64,000 nucleotides of DNA from contig NZ_SMKD01000015.1 in NCBI RefSeq assembly GCF_004348595.1, forward strand, positions 1 to 64,000, in the 5' to 3' direction. The translations under genes and the position numbers were made by a program. Shown here piece after piece: positions 54,653-63,286 of the stretch. The stretch comes from Micromonospora sp. KC723 (GTDB lineage Bacteria; Actinomycetota; Actinomycetes; Mycobacteriales; Micromonosporaceae). The notes beneath the pieces were generated by a model, which made no database searches, had not been told where the DNA came from, and saw only the letters and a list, made by a program, of their open reading frames with translations. Each line of letters opens with the position of its first letter. Position 1 is the first letter of the stretch.

Positions 54653-56167
54653 ATGGCTGCCGCGACGGTCACCGGCGGGGCCGCACCCGCGCCGCGTACC
54701 CTGCCCGAGCTGCTCGACTGGCGTACCAGCCTGCACCCCGACCAGGTCGCGGTCGAGGTGCACGGCGTGGCGACGCTGACCTTCGCCCAGTGGTCCGCCG
54801 GCGCGAACGCCGTCGCCGCCGCGCTGCGGCAGCGGGGACTGGGCCACGGCGACCGCGTCGGGCTGCTGTTCGGCGCCCGCGACTGGACCCGGTTCGCCGT
54901 GGCGTACTGCGGGGTGCTGCGGGCCGGCGGTGTCGCCGTGCCGCTGTCCGACCGGCTCGCCGCCGGGCAACTCGGGTACGCCCTGACCCACTGCGCGGCC
55001 AGCGCCGTCGTGCACGGCGACGCCACCCCCGCCCCGCCGGTCCCGCCCGGCGTGCCGACCTGGACGGCCAATGACCTGCTCGCCGGTCCCGGATCCGCTC
55101 TCGCCCCCGCCGGGCCTCGCCCGGGCGACCTCGCCCAGATCCTCTACACCTCGGGCACCACGGACCGCCCGAAGGGGGTGGCGGCCAGCCACGCCAACCT
55201 CACCGTGGGCGCGCCGACCCACCCGCGCCGGCTGGCGCTGGCCCACTCGCGGCGGTTCCTGCACGCGTTCGCGATCGGCACCAACGCCGGACAGACCATG
55301 CTGGTCAACGCGCTCACCGCGAAGGCCGCCGCGCTCACCCTGCCCCGGTTCACCCCGGCGCGGTTCGCCCGGCTGGTCGAGGCACCCGGCACCGGGACCG
55401 TGTTCGTCGTCCCGTCGATCGCCGTCGAGCTGCTCGACTCCGGGGCGCTGGGCGGGCGCGACACCAGCGGCGTCCAGCTCGTCGGCTCCACCGCCGCCCC
55501 GCTCGCCCCGGCGGTCGCGGCCCGGCTGGCCGAGGCGTTCCCGCAGGCCACCGTGGTCAACTACTACACCTCGACCGAGGCGGCCCCGGCCCAGACCACG
55601 ATGATCTACGACCCGTCCCGTCGGGACGCCGTCGGGCGGCCGGTCGGTGGGCAGTTGATGGTCGCCGACGCCGACGGGAACCCACTGCCCGCCGGGACTA
55701 CCGGCGACGTGTGGCTGCGCTCGCGTCACCCCCGCGCGTACTACCGGGACGAGGCGGCCAACCGGGCGACGTTCCGCGACGGGTGGGTCCGGATGGGCGA
55801 CGTCGGCCGGATGGACGCCGACGGCTACCTGTACCTCACCGACCGGCACCAGGACGTCATCAAGACCGGCGCGTTCAAGGTCTCCACCATCGAGGTCGAG
55901 GCCGCCCTGCACGAGCACCCGCTGGTGGCGGAGGCGGCCGTCGTCGGCGTACCGCACCCGGTGCTCGGCTCTGCCGTGGCCGCCGCCGTCGTGCCCCGAC
56001 CGCCGGCCGGCCCGGCCGGGCTGTCCCTGCCGGTGCTGCGCGGATTCCTCGCCGACCGGCTGGCCGACCACCAGCTGCCAGCCCGGCTGCTGCTGCTGGA
56101 CCGGCTGCCCCGCAACGAGGGCGGCAAGGTGCTCAAGCGGCAGCTCACCGACCTTTTCGACAACTGA
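54653..56167 (+). CDS. Stand-alone acyl-AMP ligase (adenylate-forming, NRPS-associated)
   Basis: The 504-residue ligase has the ANL motifs: P-loop LYTSGTTDRPKGVAASH (Asp replaces the usual Gly after TSGTT), NYYTSTEAAP, WVRMGDVG and DRHQDVIKTGAFKVSTIEVE. The catalytic Lys is in the C-terminal NEGGKVLKRQL. There is no fused carrier domain. It is 1 nt downstream of the NRPS-MFS stop and just before the C-A-PCP gene, with GGGAGG upstream of the ATG. It most likely activates a carboxylic acid (fatty, short-chain or aryl) and loads it on the discrete carrier protein at 59292-59579, to be accepted by the first condensation domain. The acid cannot be read from sequence. It might instead form a CoA ester. 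Confidence 0.82.
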   Translation: MAAATVTGGAAPAPRTLPELLDWRTSLHPDQVAVEVHGVATLTFAQWSAGANAVAAALRQRGLGHGDRVGLLFGARDWTRFAVAYCGVLRAGGVAVPLSDRLAAGQLGYALTHCAASAVVHGDATPAPPVPPGVPTWTANDLLAGPGSALAPAGPRPGDLAQILYTSGTTDRPKGVAASHANLTVGAPTHPRRLALAHSRRFLHAFAIGTNAGQTMLVNALTAKAAALTLPRFTPARFARLVEAPGTGTVFVVPSIAVELLDSGALGGRDTSGVQLVGSTAAPLAPAVAARLAEAFPQATVVNYYTSTEAAPAQTTMIYDPSRRDAVGRPVGGQLMVADADGNPLPAGTTGDVWLRSRHPRAYYRDEAANRATFRDGWVRMGDVGRMDADGYLYLTDRHQDVIKTGAFKVSTIEVEAALHEHPLVAEAAVVGVPHPVLGSAVAAAVVPRPPAGPAGLSLPVLRGFLADRLADHQLPARLLLLDRLPRNEGGKVLKRQLTDLFDN

Positions 56168-56193
56168 CCACCAGCACGACCAGAGGAGCACAT

Positions 56194-59100
56194 GTGGGCA
56201 CCGCCGAGGCGACCTTCGCGCAGCACGCCGTCTGGTTCACCGAGCAGGCCGGGGTGGCCGGCACGGCGTACCACATGGCGGTTGCTGTCCGGTTCGCCGC
56301 CGACCTCGACCGACGGGCCCTCGTCGCGGCGTGCGCCGCGGTGACCGAACAACATCCGGTCCTGGCCGCCCGGATCGTCACCGACGACGACGGCGTTGCC
56401 CAGCTGGCTCCGGCGGACAGCCGCCCGGTGGTCGCGGTGGGGGAGTGGACCGAGGCCCGGGTCACCGAGGAGATCGCCCGTCCGCACGACCTGACCACCG
56501 GCCCGCTGGCCCGGTTCACCCTGCTGACCGGCCCGGACGGCACCCACCTGCTGCTGGTCACCGCGCACCACCTGGCCTTCGACGGCATGTCCAAGGACGT
56601 GCTCGTCGGCGACCTGGCCGCCGCGTACGCCGCCGCCCGCGCCGGTGGTCCGGCCGCGCCGCCGTCACGCGCCGACGGGTACGCCGGTCTCGCCGCCGCC
56701 GAGCAGCAACGCGTCGCCGCCGACCTGCCCGCCGCCCGCGACCACTGGGCACGGCACTGGTCCGGCCCCGGTGACGTCGTCCTGCCCGGCCTGCGCCGGC
56801 TGCCCACCGGCGCGGAACCCGGCGAAGCCGTGCCCCTGGACCTGCCCGCCGACCTGGTCGAGGGCGTCGACCGGGCCGCCCGGTCGATCGGGGTGACCCG
56901 CTTCGAGCTGCTGTTCGCCGTGCTGCACGCCCTGCTGGAGCGGTACGGCAACCGGGGCGCGCCGGTCGGGGTGGCCCTGTCGACCCGCACCCCGGACCAG
57001 GCCGCCCGGGTCGGGCTGTTCGTCAACGAGCTGCCCGTCGCGGTCGCCCCGGCACGGGGCACGTTCCGCGATCACGCCCGCGCCGTCCGGGCCCGCCTGC
57101 GCGAGGTGTACCGGCACCGCGCGGTGCCGCTGGCCCACGCCGTGTCAGGGTTGCGGCCCGCCCCGGCACTGACCCCGGTCAGCGTCGCGTACCGGCGGCG
57201 CGGCGCGGAACCGGTGTTCCCCGGCGTGGCCAGCGAGGTCGAGTGGACGCTGTTCTGCGGCGCCGCCCGCAACGCCCTGCACGTGCAGATCGTGGCTGCC
57301 CCGACGGGCGTCACGGTGAGCCTCCAGCACAGCCCGGCGGCCATCGACTCCGACTCCGTACGGCGGATCGGCGGGCACCTGCGCACCATGCTGACCGCCG
57401 TGGCCGCCGACCCCGACCGCCCGGTGGCGGACCTGCCGGTGCTGCCCGACGACGAACTCCACCGGGTCACCCGCGCCGTGAACGCCACCGGGCGGGCGTA
57501 CCCCGCCGTGACGGTGCCGGCCCTGTTCGCCGCGCGGGTCGCCGCCGCACCGGACGCGCCGGCCCTGGTCGACGGTGACCGGACACTGACGTACGCCCAG
57601 CTCGACGCCGCCGCCACCCGGCTCGCCGCGCTGCTGGGCCAGCGCGGGGTCGGCCCCGGCACGCTGGTGGCCGTCGCGCTGGACCGTTCCTGGCAGGCGG
57701 TGGTGACCGTGCTGGCGGTGCTGCGCCGCCGCGCCGCCTACCTGCCGGTCGACCCGGGCAACCCGCCGGCACGGCAGGAGGCGATTCTCAGCGACGCCGC
57801 CCCGGCGCTGGTCGTGACGGGCGCCGCCGCCGAGCTGGGCCGGCCCACCCTCGCCCTCGACGGGACCGACCTGCTCGACGGCCCGGTCCCGACCCGAACC
57901 GGGACCGCCGACGGGCCGCCGGCCGTCGACGACCTCGCGTACGTGCTCTACACCTCCGGGTCGACCGGCCGGCCCAAGGGTGTGGCGGTGCGGCACGGCG
58001 CGTTGGCGAACCTGCTGCTGGGGGTCCGCGACCTGCTGGGTGGCGGACCACGGGACCGGTGGCTGCACCTGACGTCGCTGTCGTTCGACATCTCCACCGT
58101 GGAGGTCTTCCTGCCGCTGGTCACCGGTGGCACGGTGGTGGTCGCCTCGACGGTCAGCGCGCTGGACGGCGCCGGTGTGCTGCGGCTGGTCCGCGACGCC
58201 GGCGTGACCCACGTCCAGGCCACCCCGTCGGGTTGGCGGGTGCTGCTGGACGCCGGTCTCGGCACGCCGGCCGTCGACGGCGGGGGCAGGCCGGCGCCGC
58301 TGGTCGCCCTCGCCGGCGGGGAGGCGCTGCCGGTCGCCCTCGCGCGGGAACTGCGGGCCCGCACCGCCCGCCTGGTCAACGGGTACGGGCCGACGGAGGC
58401 GACCGTCTACGCGACGATGGCGGAGATCCCCGTCGATCCCGACGAGGTCACCATCGGCCGGCCGTTGCCGAACGTGCGGGCGTACGTTCTCGACGAGGCC
58501 CGCCGGCCGGTGCCCATCGGGTTGCCTGGCGAGCTGTGCCTGGGCGGTGCCGGGCTGGCCGCCGGCTACCGGGGGCGGGCCGACCTCACCGCCGAGCGGT
58601 TCGTGCCGGACCCGTTCGGGCGGGCCGGCGAGTTCCTCTACCGCACCGGCGACCGCTGCCGGTGGCTGCCCGACGGGCGGATCGAGTTCCTCGGCCGTCT
58701 CGACGACCAGGTCAAGATCCGGGGGCACCGGGTGGAGCTGGGCGAGATCGACGCCAGGTTGCTCGACCATCCGGGCGTGGCCGCGGCGGCCACCGCGCTC
58801 CGGCCGGACGCGGAGGAGCCGCGCCTCGTCGCGTACGTGGTGGGCCGCGAGGGGGTTGCCCCGCAGCCGGCGGAGCTGCGCCAGCATCTGGCGTCGACCC
58901 TGCCACAGGCTGTGCTGCCCACCGACTACGTGGTGCTCGACCGGCTGCCCCTGAACCCGAACGGCAAGGTCGACCGCGCCGCGCTGCCCGCTCCGGCGCC
59001 CCGGGACCCCCTCGGGGAGGCGTCGGGCGGGTCGGCCCCCGACAGCGGGACCGGCGACGACCCGGTGGTGGCGCAGCTGCGCCAGATCTGGCAGGAGGTG

Positions 59101-59289
59101 CTGCGTGTCCCCGACATCGGCGTGCACGAGGACCTGTTCGACCTGGGTGGGCACTCGCTGACCATCACCCGGATCAGCGGCCGGATCCAGCAGCGGCTCG
59201 GGGTCGAGGTGCCGCTGGACGCCTTCTTCGAGACCCCGACCATCGCCGAGATCGCCGAGGTCGTCCGACAGTCCGGAAAGGAGTTCTGA
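56194..59289 (+). CDS. NRPS module C-A-PCP
   Basis: The 1031-residue single module has a condensation domain (about 5-430; HHLAFDG at 125-131). The adenylation domain (about 450-905) shows YTSGSTGRPKGV, NGYGPTEATV, YRTGDRC and NPNGKVDR. The carrier domain has its phosphopantetheine Ser about 988 in LGGHSLT. There is no epimerase, methylase or thioesterase. The ten A-domain positions read D-I-V-Q-L-G-G-V-Y-K; the best-known code sharing D, I, Q, L, G and K is that of Gly (DILQLGLIWK), a weak call. GTG 56194 has AGAGGAGC upstream; an ATG two bases earlier is out of frame. It presumably starts the chain with an acyl donor and passes an acyl-aminoacyl intermediate to the fused module. Confidence 0.87.
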   Translation: MGTAEATFAQHAVWFTEQAGVAGTAYHMAVAVRFAADLDRRALVAACAAVTEQHPVLAARIVTDDDGVAQLAPADSRPVVAVGEWTEARVTEEIARPHDLTTGPLARFTLLTGPDGTHLLLVTAHHLAFDGMSKDVLVGDLAAAYAAARAGGPAAPPSRADGYAGLAAAEQQRVAADLPAARDHWARHWSGPGDVVLPGLRRLPTGAEPGEAVPLDLPADLVEGVDRAARSIGVTRFELLFAVLHALLERYGNRGAPVGVALSTRTPDQAARVGLFVNELPVAVAPARGTFRDHARAVRARLREVYRHRAVPLAHAVSGLRPAPALTPVSVAYRRRGAEPVFPGVASEVEWTLFCGAARNALHVQIVAAPTGVTVSLQHSPAAIDSDSVRRIGGHLRTMLTAVAADPDRPVADLPVLPDDELHRVTRAVNATGRAYPAVTVPALFAARVAAAPDAPALVDGDRTLTYAQLDAAATRLAALLGQRGVGPGTLVAVALDRSWQAVVTVLAVLRRRAAYLPVDPGNPPARQEAILSDAAPALVVTGAAAELGRPTLALDGTDLLDGPVPTRTGTADGPPAVDDLAYVLYTSGSTGRPKGVAVRHGALANLLLGVRDLLGGGPRDRWLHLTSLSFDISTVEVFLPLVTGGTVVVASTVSALDGAGVLRLVRDAGVTHVQATPSGWRVLLDAGLGTPAVDGGGRPAPLVALAGGEALPVALARELRARTARLVNGYGPTEATVYATMAEIPVDPDEVTIGRPLPNVRAYVLDEARRPVPIGLPGELCLGGAGLAAGYRGRADLTAERFVPDPFGRAGEFLYRTGDRCRWLPDGRIEFLGRLDDQVKIRGHRVELGEIDARLLDHPGVAAAATALRPDAEEPRLVAYVVGREGVAPQPAELRQHLASTLPQAVLPTDYVVLDRLPLNPNGKVDRAALPAPAPRDPLGEASGGSAPDSGTGDDPVVAQLRQIWQEVLRVPDIGVHEDLFDLGGHSLTITRISGRIQQRLGVEVPLDAFFETPTIAEIAEVVRQSGKEF

Positions 59290-59291
59290 CC

Positions 59292-59579
59292 ATGGGTGGC
59301 ACCGACCTGCGTAGCCGGATCGCGGAACTGGTGAGCGAGGCCACGGCCGGAGAGGTCGCGGCGGCCGACGTGCTCGCCGGCGGGTCGATGGTCGCCCTCG
59401 GGGTGGACTCCCTCGGCCTGCTGCGCCTGGTCGACGCGCTCGAGCTGGAGTACGGCGTCGAGGTGGAGCTGGCCGGCGCCGGCCGTCCCCTGGACACGCT
59501 GGACGACCTGGTGGAGCTGGTGAGCGCGGCCGGGCAGGCCGCCACCGGGTCCGGCGGGGATGGGCGGGCGGTGAGCTGA
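59292..59579 (+). CDS. Discrete acyl/peptidyl carrier protein
   Basis: The 95-residue carrier protein has its phosphopantetheine Ser40 in ALGVDSLGLLRL. This GVDSLG is closer to acyl carrier proteins than the GGHSL of the modules in the same locus. Helices on both sides (LRSRIAELVSEAT, LDTLDDLVELVSAAGQ) complete the fold. AAGGAG lies upstream of the ATG and the gene is 2 nt after the C-A-PCP stop. It is probably loaded by the stand-alone ligase and donates the acyl group to the condensation domain of the C-A-PCP protein. The last 14 residues are Gly/Ser-rich. Confidence 0.85.
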   Translation: MGGTDLRSRIAELVSEATAGEVAAADVLAGGSMVALGVDSLGLLRLVDALELEYGVEVELAGAGRPLDTLDDLVELVSAAGQAATGSGGDGRAVS

Positions 59580-59624
59580 GCAGTCGCCTCGCCCCGGGAC
59601 GGGACGCGAAGGGTGGAGGACCGC

Positions 59625-61073
59625 GTGGGATCGCCTGACACGGTTGGCGCGCCGCCGACGCGGCACACCCGGCTCGGCGTCGAGTTCGTGGGCGCCCCCG
59701 CGTCGGCCGCGCCCCTCACCTGGGGTCAGCAGGCGCTGTGGGCGGCGATCCGACGCCGTGGTCGCGAACAGATCCTGATGAGTCTGCGGCGGGTCGTCGC
59801 GACGCCCCGCCGGGGCCCGGCCGACCTGGCGGGTGTCCTGCGCGCGATCGGGGCCCTGGTGGGCAGGAACAGCTCGCTGCGTACCCGGATCCAGGGGGTC
59901 GACGGCGACCTGCGCCAGGTCGTCGCCGCGGCTGGCGAGCTGCCCGTCCTCGTGGTCGACGCGGCGTCGGAGGAGTTCGCGGCGGTGCGGCACGAACCGG
60001 CGGCGGTGGCCGCCCGGGTCGCCGACCACCTGGCCGCCACCCCGTTCGACCACGCCCGGGAGTGGCCCCAGCGGTTCGCGCTGGTGCGTGCCGGTGACCG
60101 GATCAGTCACGTCGTCGTGGTGTTCAGCCATGTCACCGTCGACGTCGAGGCCGTCGAGACACTGCTGCGCCAGCTGCGGCTGCTGCTGCTCCGGGGCGCC
60201 GTCGACGCCCCGGCCGGGCCGCAGTCGGTCGACGTCGCCCGCCGGGAGCAGAACGTCGACCGGCGGCGGTCGGCGCGGGCGGTGGCCTACTGGGTGCGCG
60301 GCTTCGCCCGGCTGCCGGCGCAGACACTGCCGTGGGTCGCCCCACCGGCGACGCCCCGGTTCCAGCGGACCGTGCTGGTCTCGGAAGCGGCGGACACCGC
60401 GGTCCGGCTGGCCGCCGGGCGCTGCCGCGCCACCAGTTCCACCGTGCTGGTCGCGGCCATCGCGGCGGTGCTGTCGCGGTGGTCCGGCACCGACGTCTGC
60501 GGTCTCCACTCGATGGCCAACAACCGGGCCGTCGACGGCTACGCCGACGCGATCGCCAAGCTCAACCAGGTGGGGCTGGTGGTGGTCGACTCGACCGGCG
60601 GGCCGAGCTTCGACGACCTGCTGCGCCGGGTCTGGCGGGCGGCGCTGGAGGCGTACCGGCACTCCTACTACGACCCCACGGAGCTGCGTCGGGCCTTCGA
60701 GGCGGCGGGGTTGCCCTACGAGGACGGGGTCAGCCCGCACTGCTTCGTCAACGACGTCCGGCTCGCCGCCGACACCCGCCCGCTCGCCCCGGCGGTCGAC
60801 GAGGCGCGGCTTCGGGCCGCGATGGCCGGCACGTGCGTCACGCCCGCCGAGAGCCTCGACCACTTCACGTGGCGGATGCGCGTCGAGATCACCGACCAGC
60901 CCCGGGGTCTGGGCATCGCCGTCACCGGGGACACCAGCCACCTGCCGTCACCGTACGCCGAACGGTTCCTGCGCGACATCGAACGACTGCTCGTCGAGGT
61001 GGCCTTCCGCGACCTGCCCTGGCCCTGGCTGCCGTCGGGGGAATCGGACGGGGAGCGCGTCGCCCCCGCCTGA
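59625..61073 (+). CDS. Single condensation-like domain protein
   Basis: The 482-residue protein is a stand-alone copy of the divergent condensation-like domain found twice in the protein at 46127-48979. Shared marks are PLTWGQQALW, FDHAREWPQRFALV, VFSHVTVDV (His169, Asp173), RRSARAVAYWVRGFARLP, MANNRA, LNQVGLVVVD, RHSYYDP, FVNDVRLA and the closing LPWPWLP. The HHxxxDG first His and Gly are missing, as in both other copies. GTG 59625 is chosen because GGAGGA precedes it by 6 nt; GTG 59613 is the alternative. It is 45 nt after the carrier-protein gene and ends the NRPS transcript. It may transfer an acyl or peptidyl group, or be a non-catalytic partner of the carrier protein. Confidence 0.72.
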   Translation: MGSPDTVGAPPTRHTRLGVEFVGAPASAAPLTWGQQALWAAIRRRGREQILMSLRRVVATPRRGPADLAGVLRAIGALVGRNSSLRTRIQGVDGDLRQVVAAAGELPVLVVDAASEEFAAVRHEPAAVAARVADHLAATPFDHAREWPQRFALVRAGDRISHVVVVFSHVTVDVEAVETLLRQLRLLLLRGAVDAPAGPQSVDVARREQNVDRRRSARAVAYWVRGFARLPAQTLPWVAPPATPRFQRTVLVSEAADTAVRLAAGRCRATSSTVLVAAIAAVLSRWSGTDVCGLHSMANNRAVDGYADAIAKLNQVGLVVVDSTGGPSFDDLLRRVWRAALEAYRHSYYDPTELRRAFEAAGLPYEDGVSPHCFVNDVRLAADTRPLAPAVDEARLRAAMAGTCVTPAESLDHFTWRMRVEITDQPRGLGIAVTGDTSHLPSPYAERFLRDIERLLVEVAFRDLPWPWLPSGESDGERVAPA

Positions 61074-61217
61074 GCCGCCGCTGACCCGACGCTCACCTGG
61101 GCGGTATTTCTCCGAATAGTCCACCGGACGATCACTGGACGAAGATCGCTTGGTGTCGACCGGCGCCGGATGCCACCGTCATGGCCAACCACCCACAGCA
61201 GAGAGGGAGAACTCTTC

Positions 61218-61628
61218 GTGCGCATTTCGCAGAAGATCGCCGCGCTGGGACTCGCGTCGGCCGCCGCGACCACGGGAGCCCTGGTCAGCGCGGCACCCGC
61301 GCAGGCGGCGCTCTACGGCGGGCAGTGCGGCTCCGGCTACAACGTCGTCAACCTGATCGACCTGCCCGACCTTCGGGGCACGGTGTACCTGACCTACAGC
61401 GCGTCGACCGGGAAGAACTGCGTCGTCACCCTGCGGGAGAAGCCGGGTACCGCCACCCTGATGGAGGCGTACCTGCGTCGTTCCGGCACCTCCTCCTGGG
61501 TGAAGGACAGCGGCAACTACACCACCTACGCCGGGCCGGTCTACGTGTCGGCGACCGGTTCGTGCGTCGACTGGGGCGGCACCATCGGCACGGCCTCCCG
61601 GACCCGTACCGGCACCAACTGCGGCTGA
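61218..61628 (+). CDS. Secreted SapA-like (spore-associated protein A) protein, copy 1
   Basis: The 136-residue exported protein has a signal peptide ending near APAQA (about residue 28). The mature domain has four cysteines (QCGSGY, KNCVV, SCVDW, TNCG) and the motif GTVYLTYSASTGKNCVV, which matches the spore-associated protein A family of Streptomyces. The family coats aerial hyphae or spores; its molecular role is unknown. GAGAGGGAGA precedes the GTG start. A second copy follows after 33 nt. AT-rich sequence at 61108-61120 could hold the promoter. It is on the NRPS strand but 145 nt after that transcript. Confidence 0.82.
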   Translation: MRISQKIAALGLASAAATTGALVSAAPAQAALYGGQCGSGYNVVNLIDLPDLRGTVYLTYSASTGKNCVVTLREKPGTATLMEAYLRRSGTSSWVKDSGNYTTYAGPVYVSATGSCVDWGGTIGTASRTRTGTNCG

Positions 61629-61661
61629 CCCGACCGACAGCAAGCACCGGAGGAGACACAC

Positions 61662-62075
61662 ATGAAGCTCGTCAAGACCACCGCCGCCACCGTCGCCTGC
61701 GCCGCCACCATGGTGGCCGGGGCGCTGGCCGTGGCGTCTCCGGCGTACGCGGCCACCTACGGGGGCGAGTGCGGGGCCGGTTACGCCGTGGTGAACTCCG
61801 CCGCGATCGGCTCCAAGGGGACCGTGTTCCTCACCTACAGCTCGTCCACGGGCAAGAACTGCGTGATCGCCAAGCGGAACTCCGCCGGGTCGGCCGTGCT
61901 CGTCGAGGCGGGGCTGGCGGTCCACCCGGTGGGGACGCACTGGCCGGCCTTCGACGGCGGCTACTACACCTCCTACGCCGGTCCGATCTACCTGTCCGCC
62001 GCGGACAAGTGCGTGGACTGGATGGGCCGGATCAGCGGCACCGAGGGCGGCAAGCGCGGCACCAACTGCGGCTGA
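61662..62075 (+). CDS. Secreted SapA-like protein, copy 2
   Basis: The 137-residue paralogue of the preceding gene has a signal peptide ending near SPAYA (about residue 29). The same four cysteines are at matching places (ECGAGY, KNCVI, KCVDW, TNCG). GTVFLTYSSSTGKNCV and YTSYAGPIY are the conserved core. The two mature proteins differ mainly in the middle segment, where copy 2 carries HPVGTHWPAFDGGYY. GGAGGAG lies upstream of the ATG. The pair was probably made by tandem duplication. A long hairpin ends the transcript. Confidence 0.84.
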   Translation: MKLVKTTAATVACAATMVAGALAVASPAYAATYGGECGAGYAVVNSAAIGSKGTVFLTYSSSTGKNCVIAKRNSAGSAVLVEAGLAVHPVGTHWPAFDGGYYTSYAGPIYLSAADKCVDWMGRISGTEGGKRGTNCG

Positions 62076-62150
62076 CCCGCCCCGACGCCCCAGGGTGAGC
62101 CGGGCTCCGGCGAGCGCGCGCGCCGCGACGGTGCGGGGGCGAGGACGTGC

Positions 62151-62198
62151 GCGGCGCAGCCCTGTCGGTGCGACACGGCACCGGCAGGGCTCCGCCGC
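62151..62198. terminator. Terminator hairpin between convergent genes
   Basis: A 14-bp stem with one T-G position (62158-62171 with 62178-62191) is extended by a further 6 bp (GCGGCG with CGCCGC) across a C-C mismatch. It lies between the second SapA-like gene and the convergent HTH-NBR1 gene. Confidence 0.7.
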
Positions 62199-62213
62199 GT
62201 CTGCGGCCGGACG

Positions 62214-63185
62214 TCACGAGCTGCCGACCCGTACGTCCAGGAAAACCGGACGCTTGAGTGGGAACAGTGTCCGTCCCTGCTCGTCGGCCATCTTCCAGTA
62301 GATCTTGCAGGTCCCGGGCGTGCCGGGGGTCCGGACGGGTACCGCGATGTCCACGACCTCACCCGGCCGCGTCTGGGGGATGGGCACCGCCCGTGGAGTC
62401 TCGCAGGGGTCTTCGTTGACCCGGGCCAGGAGGCGGTTGGCCCAGATCACGGTGCCCGTGTTGCGGATGCGCCAGATCTTCGTGAACGAGGAGTTCGGCG
62501 GCACCAGAGTCCCGTCGGGGTAGGTGACGTCGCCTTCGAACTGGGAGTCGTCGTGGTCCGGGGTGACGGCGGCCGCCGCTGTCCCCCCGACGTCGCCGCT
62601 GTCCGTCCGTCGGTCGCCCACGACGAAGACGACGACGGCGCCGGCCAGCACAGCCAGGGCCGCGGCCACGGCGGCGACGATGTGCCGGTGGCCGCGCAGC
62701 CGGGGTGACGGCTCGACGGCCGGAGCCGCCCCGCCGCGCCCGGGCCCGCCGCCGTCACCGGCTCGGCCGGTCGTCCCGATCTGCTCGATCCCGCCGGTGT
62801 CGGCCGCCGGCACCGTGCCAGCCGTGGGGGCGGCGTCCGTCGGGTTCTGCGCGGCCCTGACCCGCGTCCAGCGCTGCCGCCACTCCTCCTCGGTGGCCAT
62901 CGGGTCGTGGCCCAGCCGGTCGACGGCGAGGACCCGGACGAACTCCCAGGTCGTCTCCCAGCTGGGCAGAGTCCGGCCCTGGGCGGCGGCGGCCAGCGAC
63001 GACTTCGAGGCCGCCGCGCCCAGGCGCACGGACATCTCCTCGTACGAGGGATCGCCCGCCTCCTGTTTCAGCCGCCAGAGGCGGTCGGCGAACGCGCCCA
63101 CCGGGCCCGAACCAGGATCCGGGGGTGTCGGCCGTCGGCCCCTCCGCCGAGGCCCACGATGCTGACCCTGCGTCTCCTTCTCCAC
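62214..63185 (-). CDS. Membrane protein with cytoplasmic HTH and external NBR1-Ig-like domain
   Basis: The 323-residue protein combines three parts. The N-terminal region (about 30-100) is an XRE-like helix-turn-helix with FADRLWRLKQEAGDPSYEEMS and LGAAASKSSLAAAAQG. After a Gly/Ala-rich linker, one membrane helix lies at about 165-187 (HIVAAVAAALAVLAGAVVVFVVG). The external domain (about 210-323) has SFTKIWRIRNTGTVIW, GEVVDIAVPVRTP and a closing VFLDVRV, as in NBR1 Ig-like domains. In eukaryotes this domain binds partners; in actinobacteria this combination recurs without a known role. The start is uncertain: GTGs at 63206, 63194 and 63185 are in frame and only the last has an AAGG upstream at usual spacing. 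Confidence 0.7.
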   Translation of the reverse strand: MEKETQGQHRGPRRRGRRPTPPDPGSGPVGAFADRLWRLKQEAGDPSYEEMSVRLGAAASKSSLAAAAQGRTLPSWETTWEFVRVLAVDRLGHDPMATEEEWRQRWTRVRAAQNPTDAAPTAGTVPAADTGGIEQIGTTGRAGDGGGPGRGGAAPAVEPSPRLRGHRHIVAAVAAALAVLAGAVVVFVVGDRRTDSGDVGGTAAAAVTPDHDDSQFEGDVTYPDGTLVPPNSSFTKIWRIRNTGTVIWANRLLARVNEDPCETPRAVPIPQTRPGEVVDIAVPVRTPGTPGTCKIYWKMADEQGRTLFPLKRPVFLDVRVGSS

Positions 63186-63286
63186 TTCCTCCACCTTCGG
63201 CAGCACCGACCACGCACGCGCCCGGCGAGCGTCGCGGGCGACGGGAACCTCCCGCCGCCCGCGACGGCAGCCGAACCCCTGCCGGC

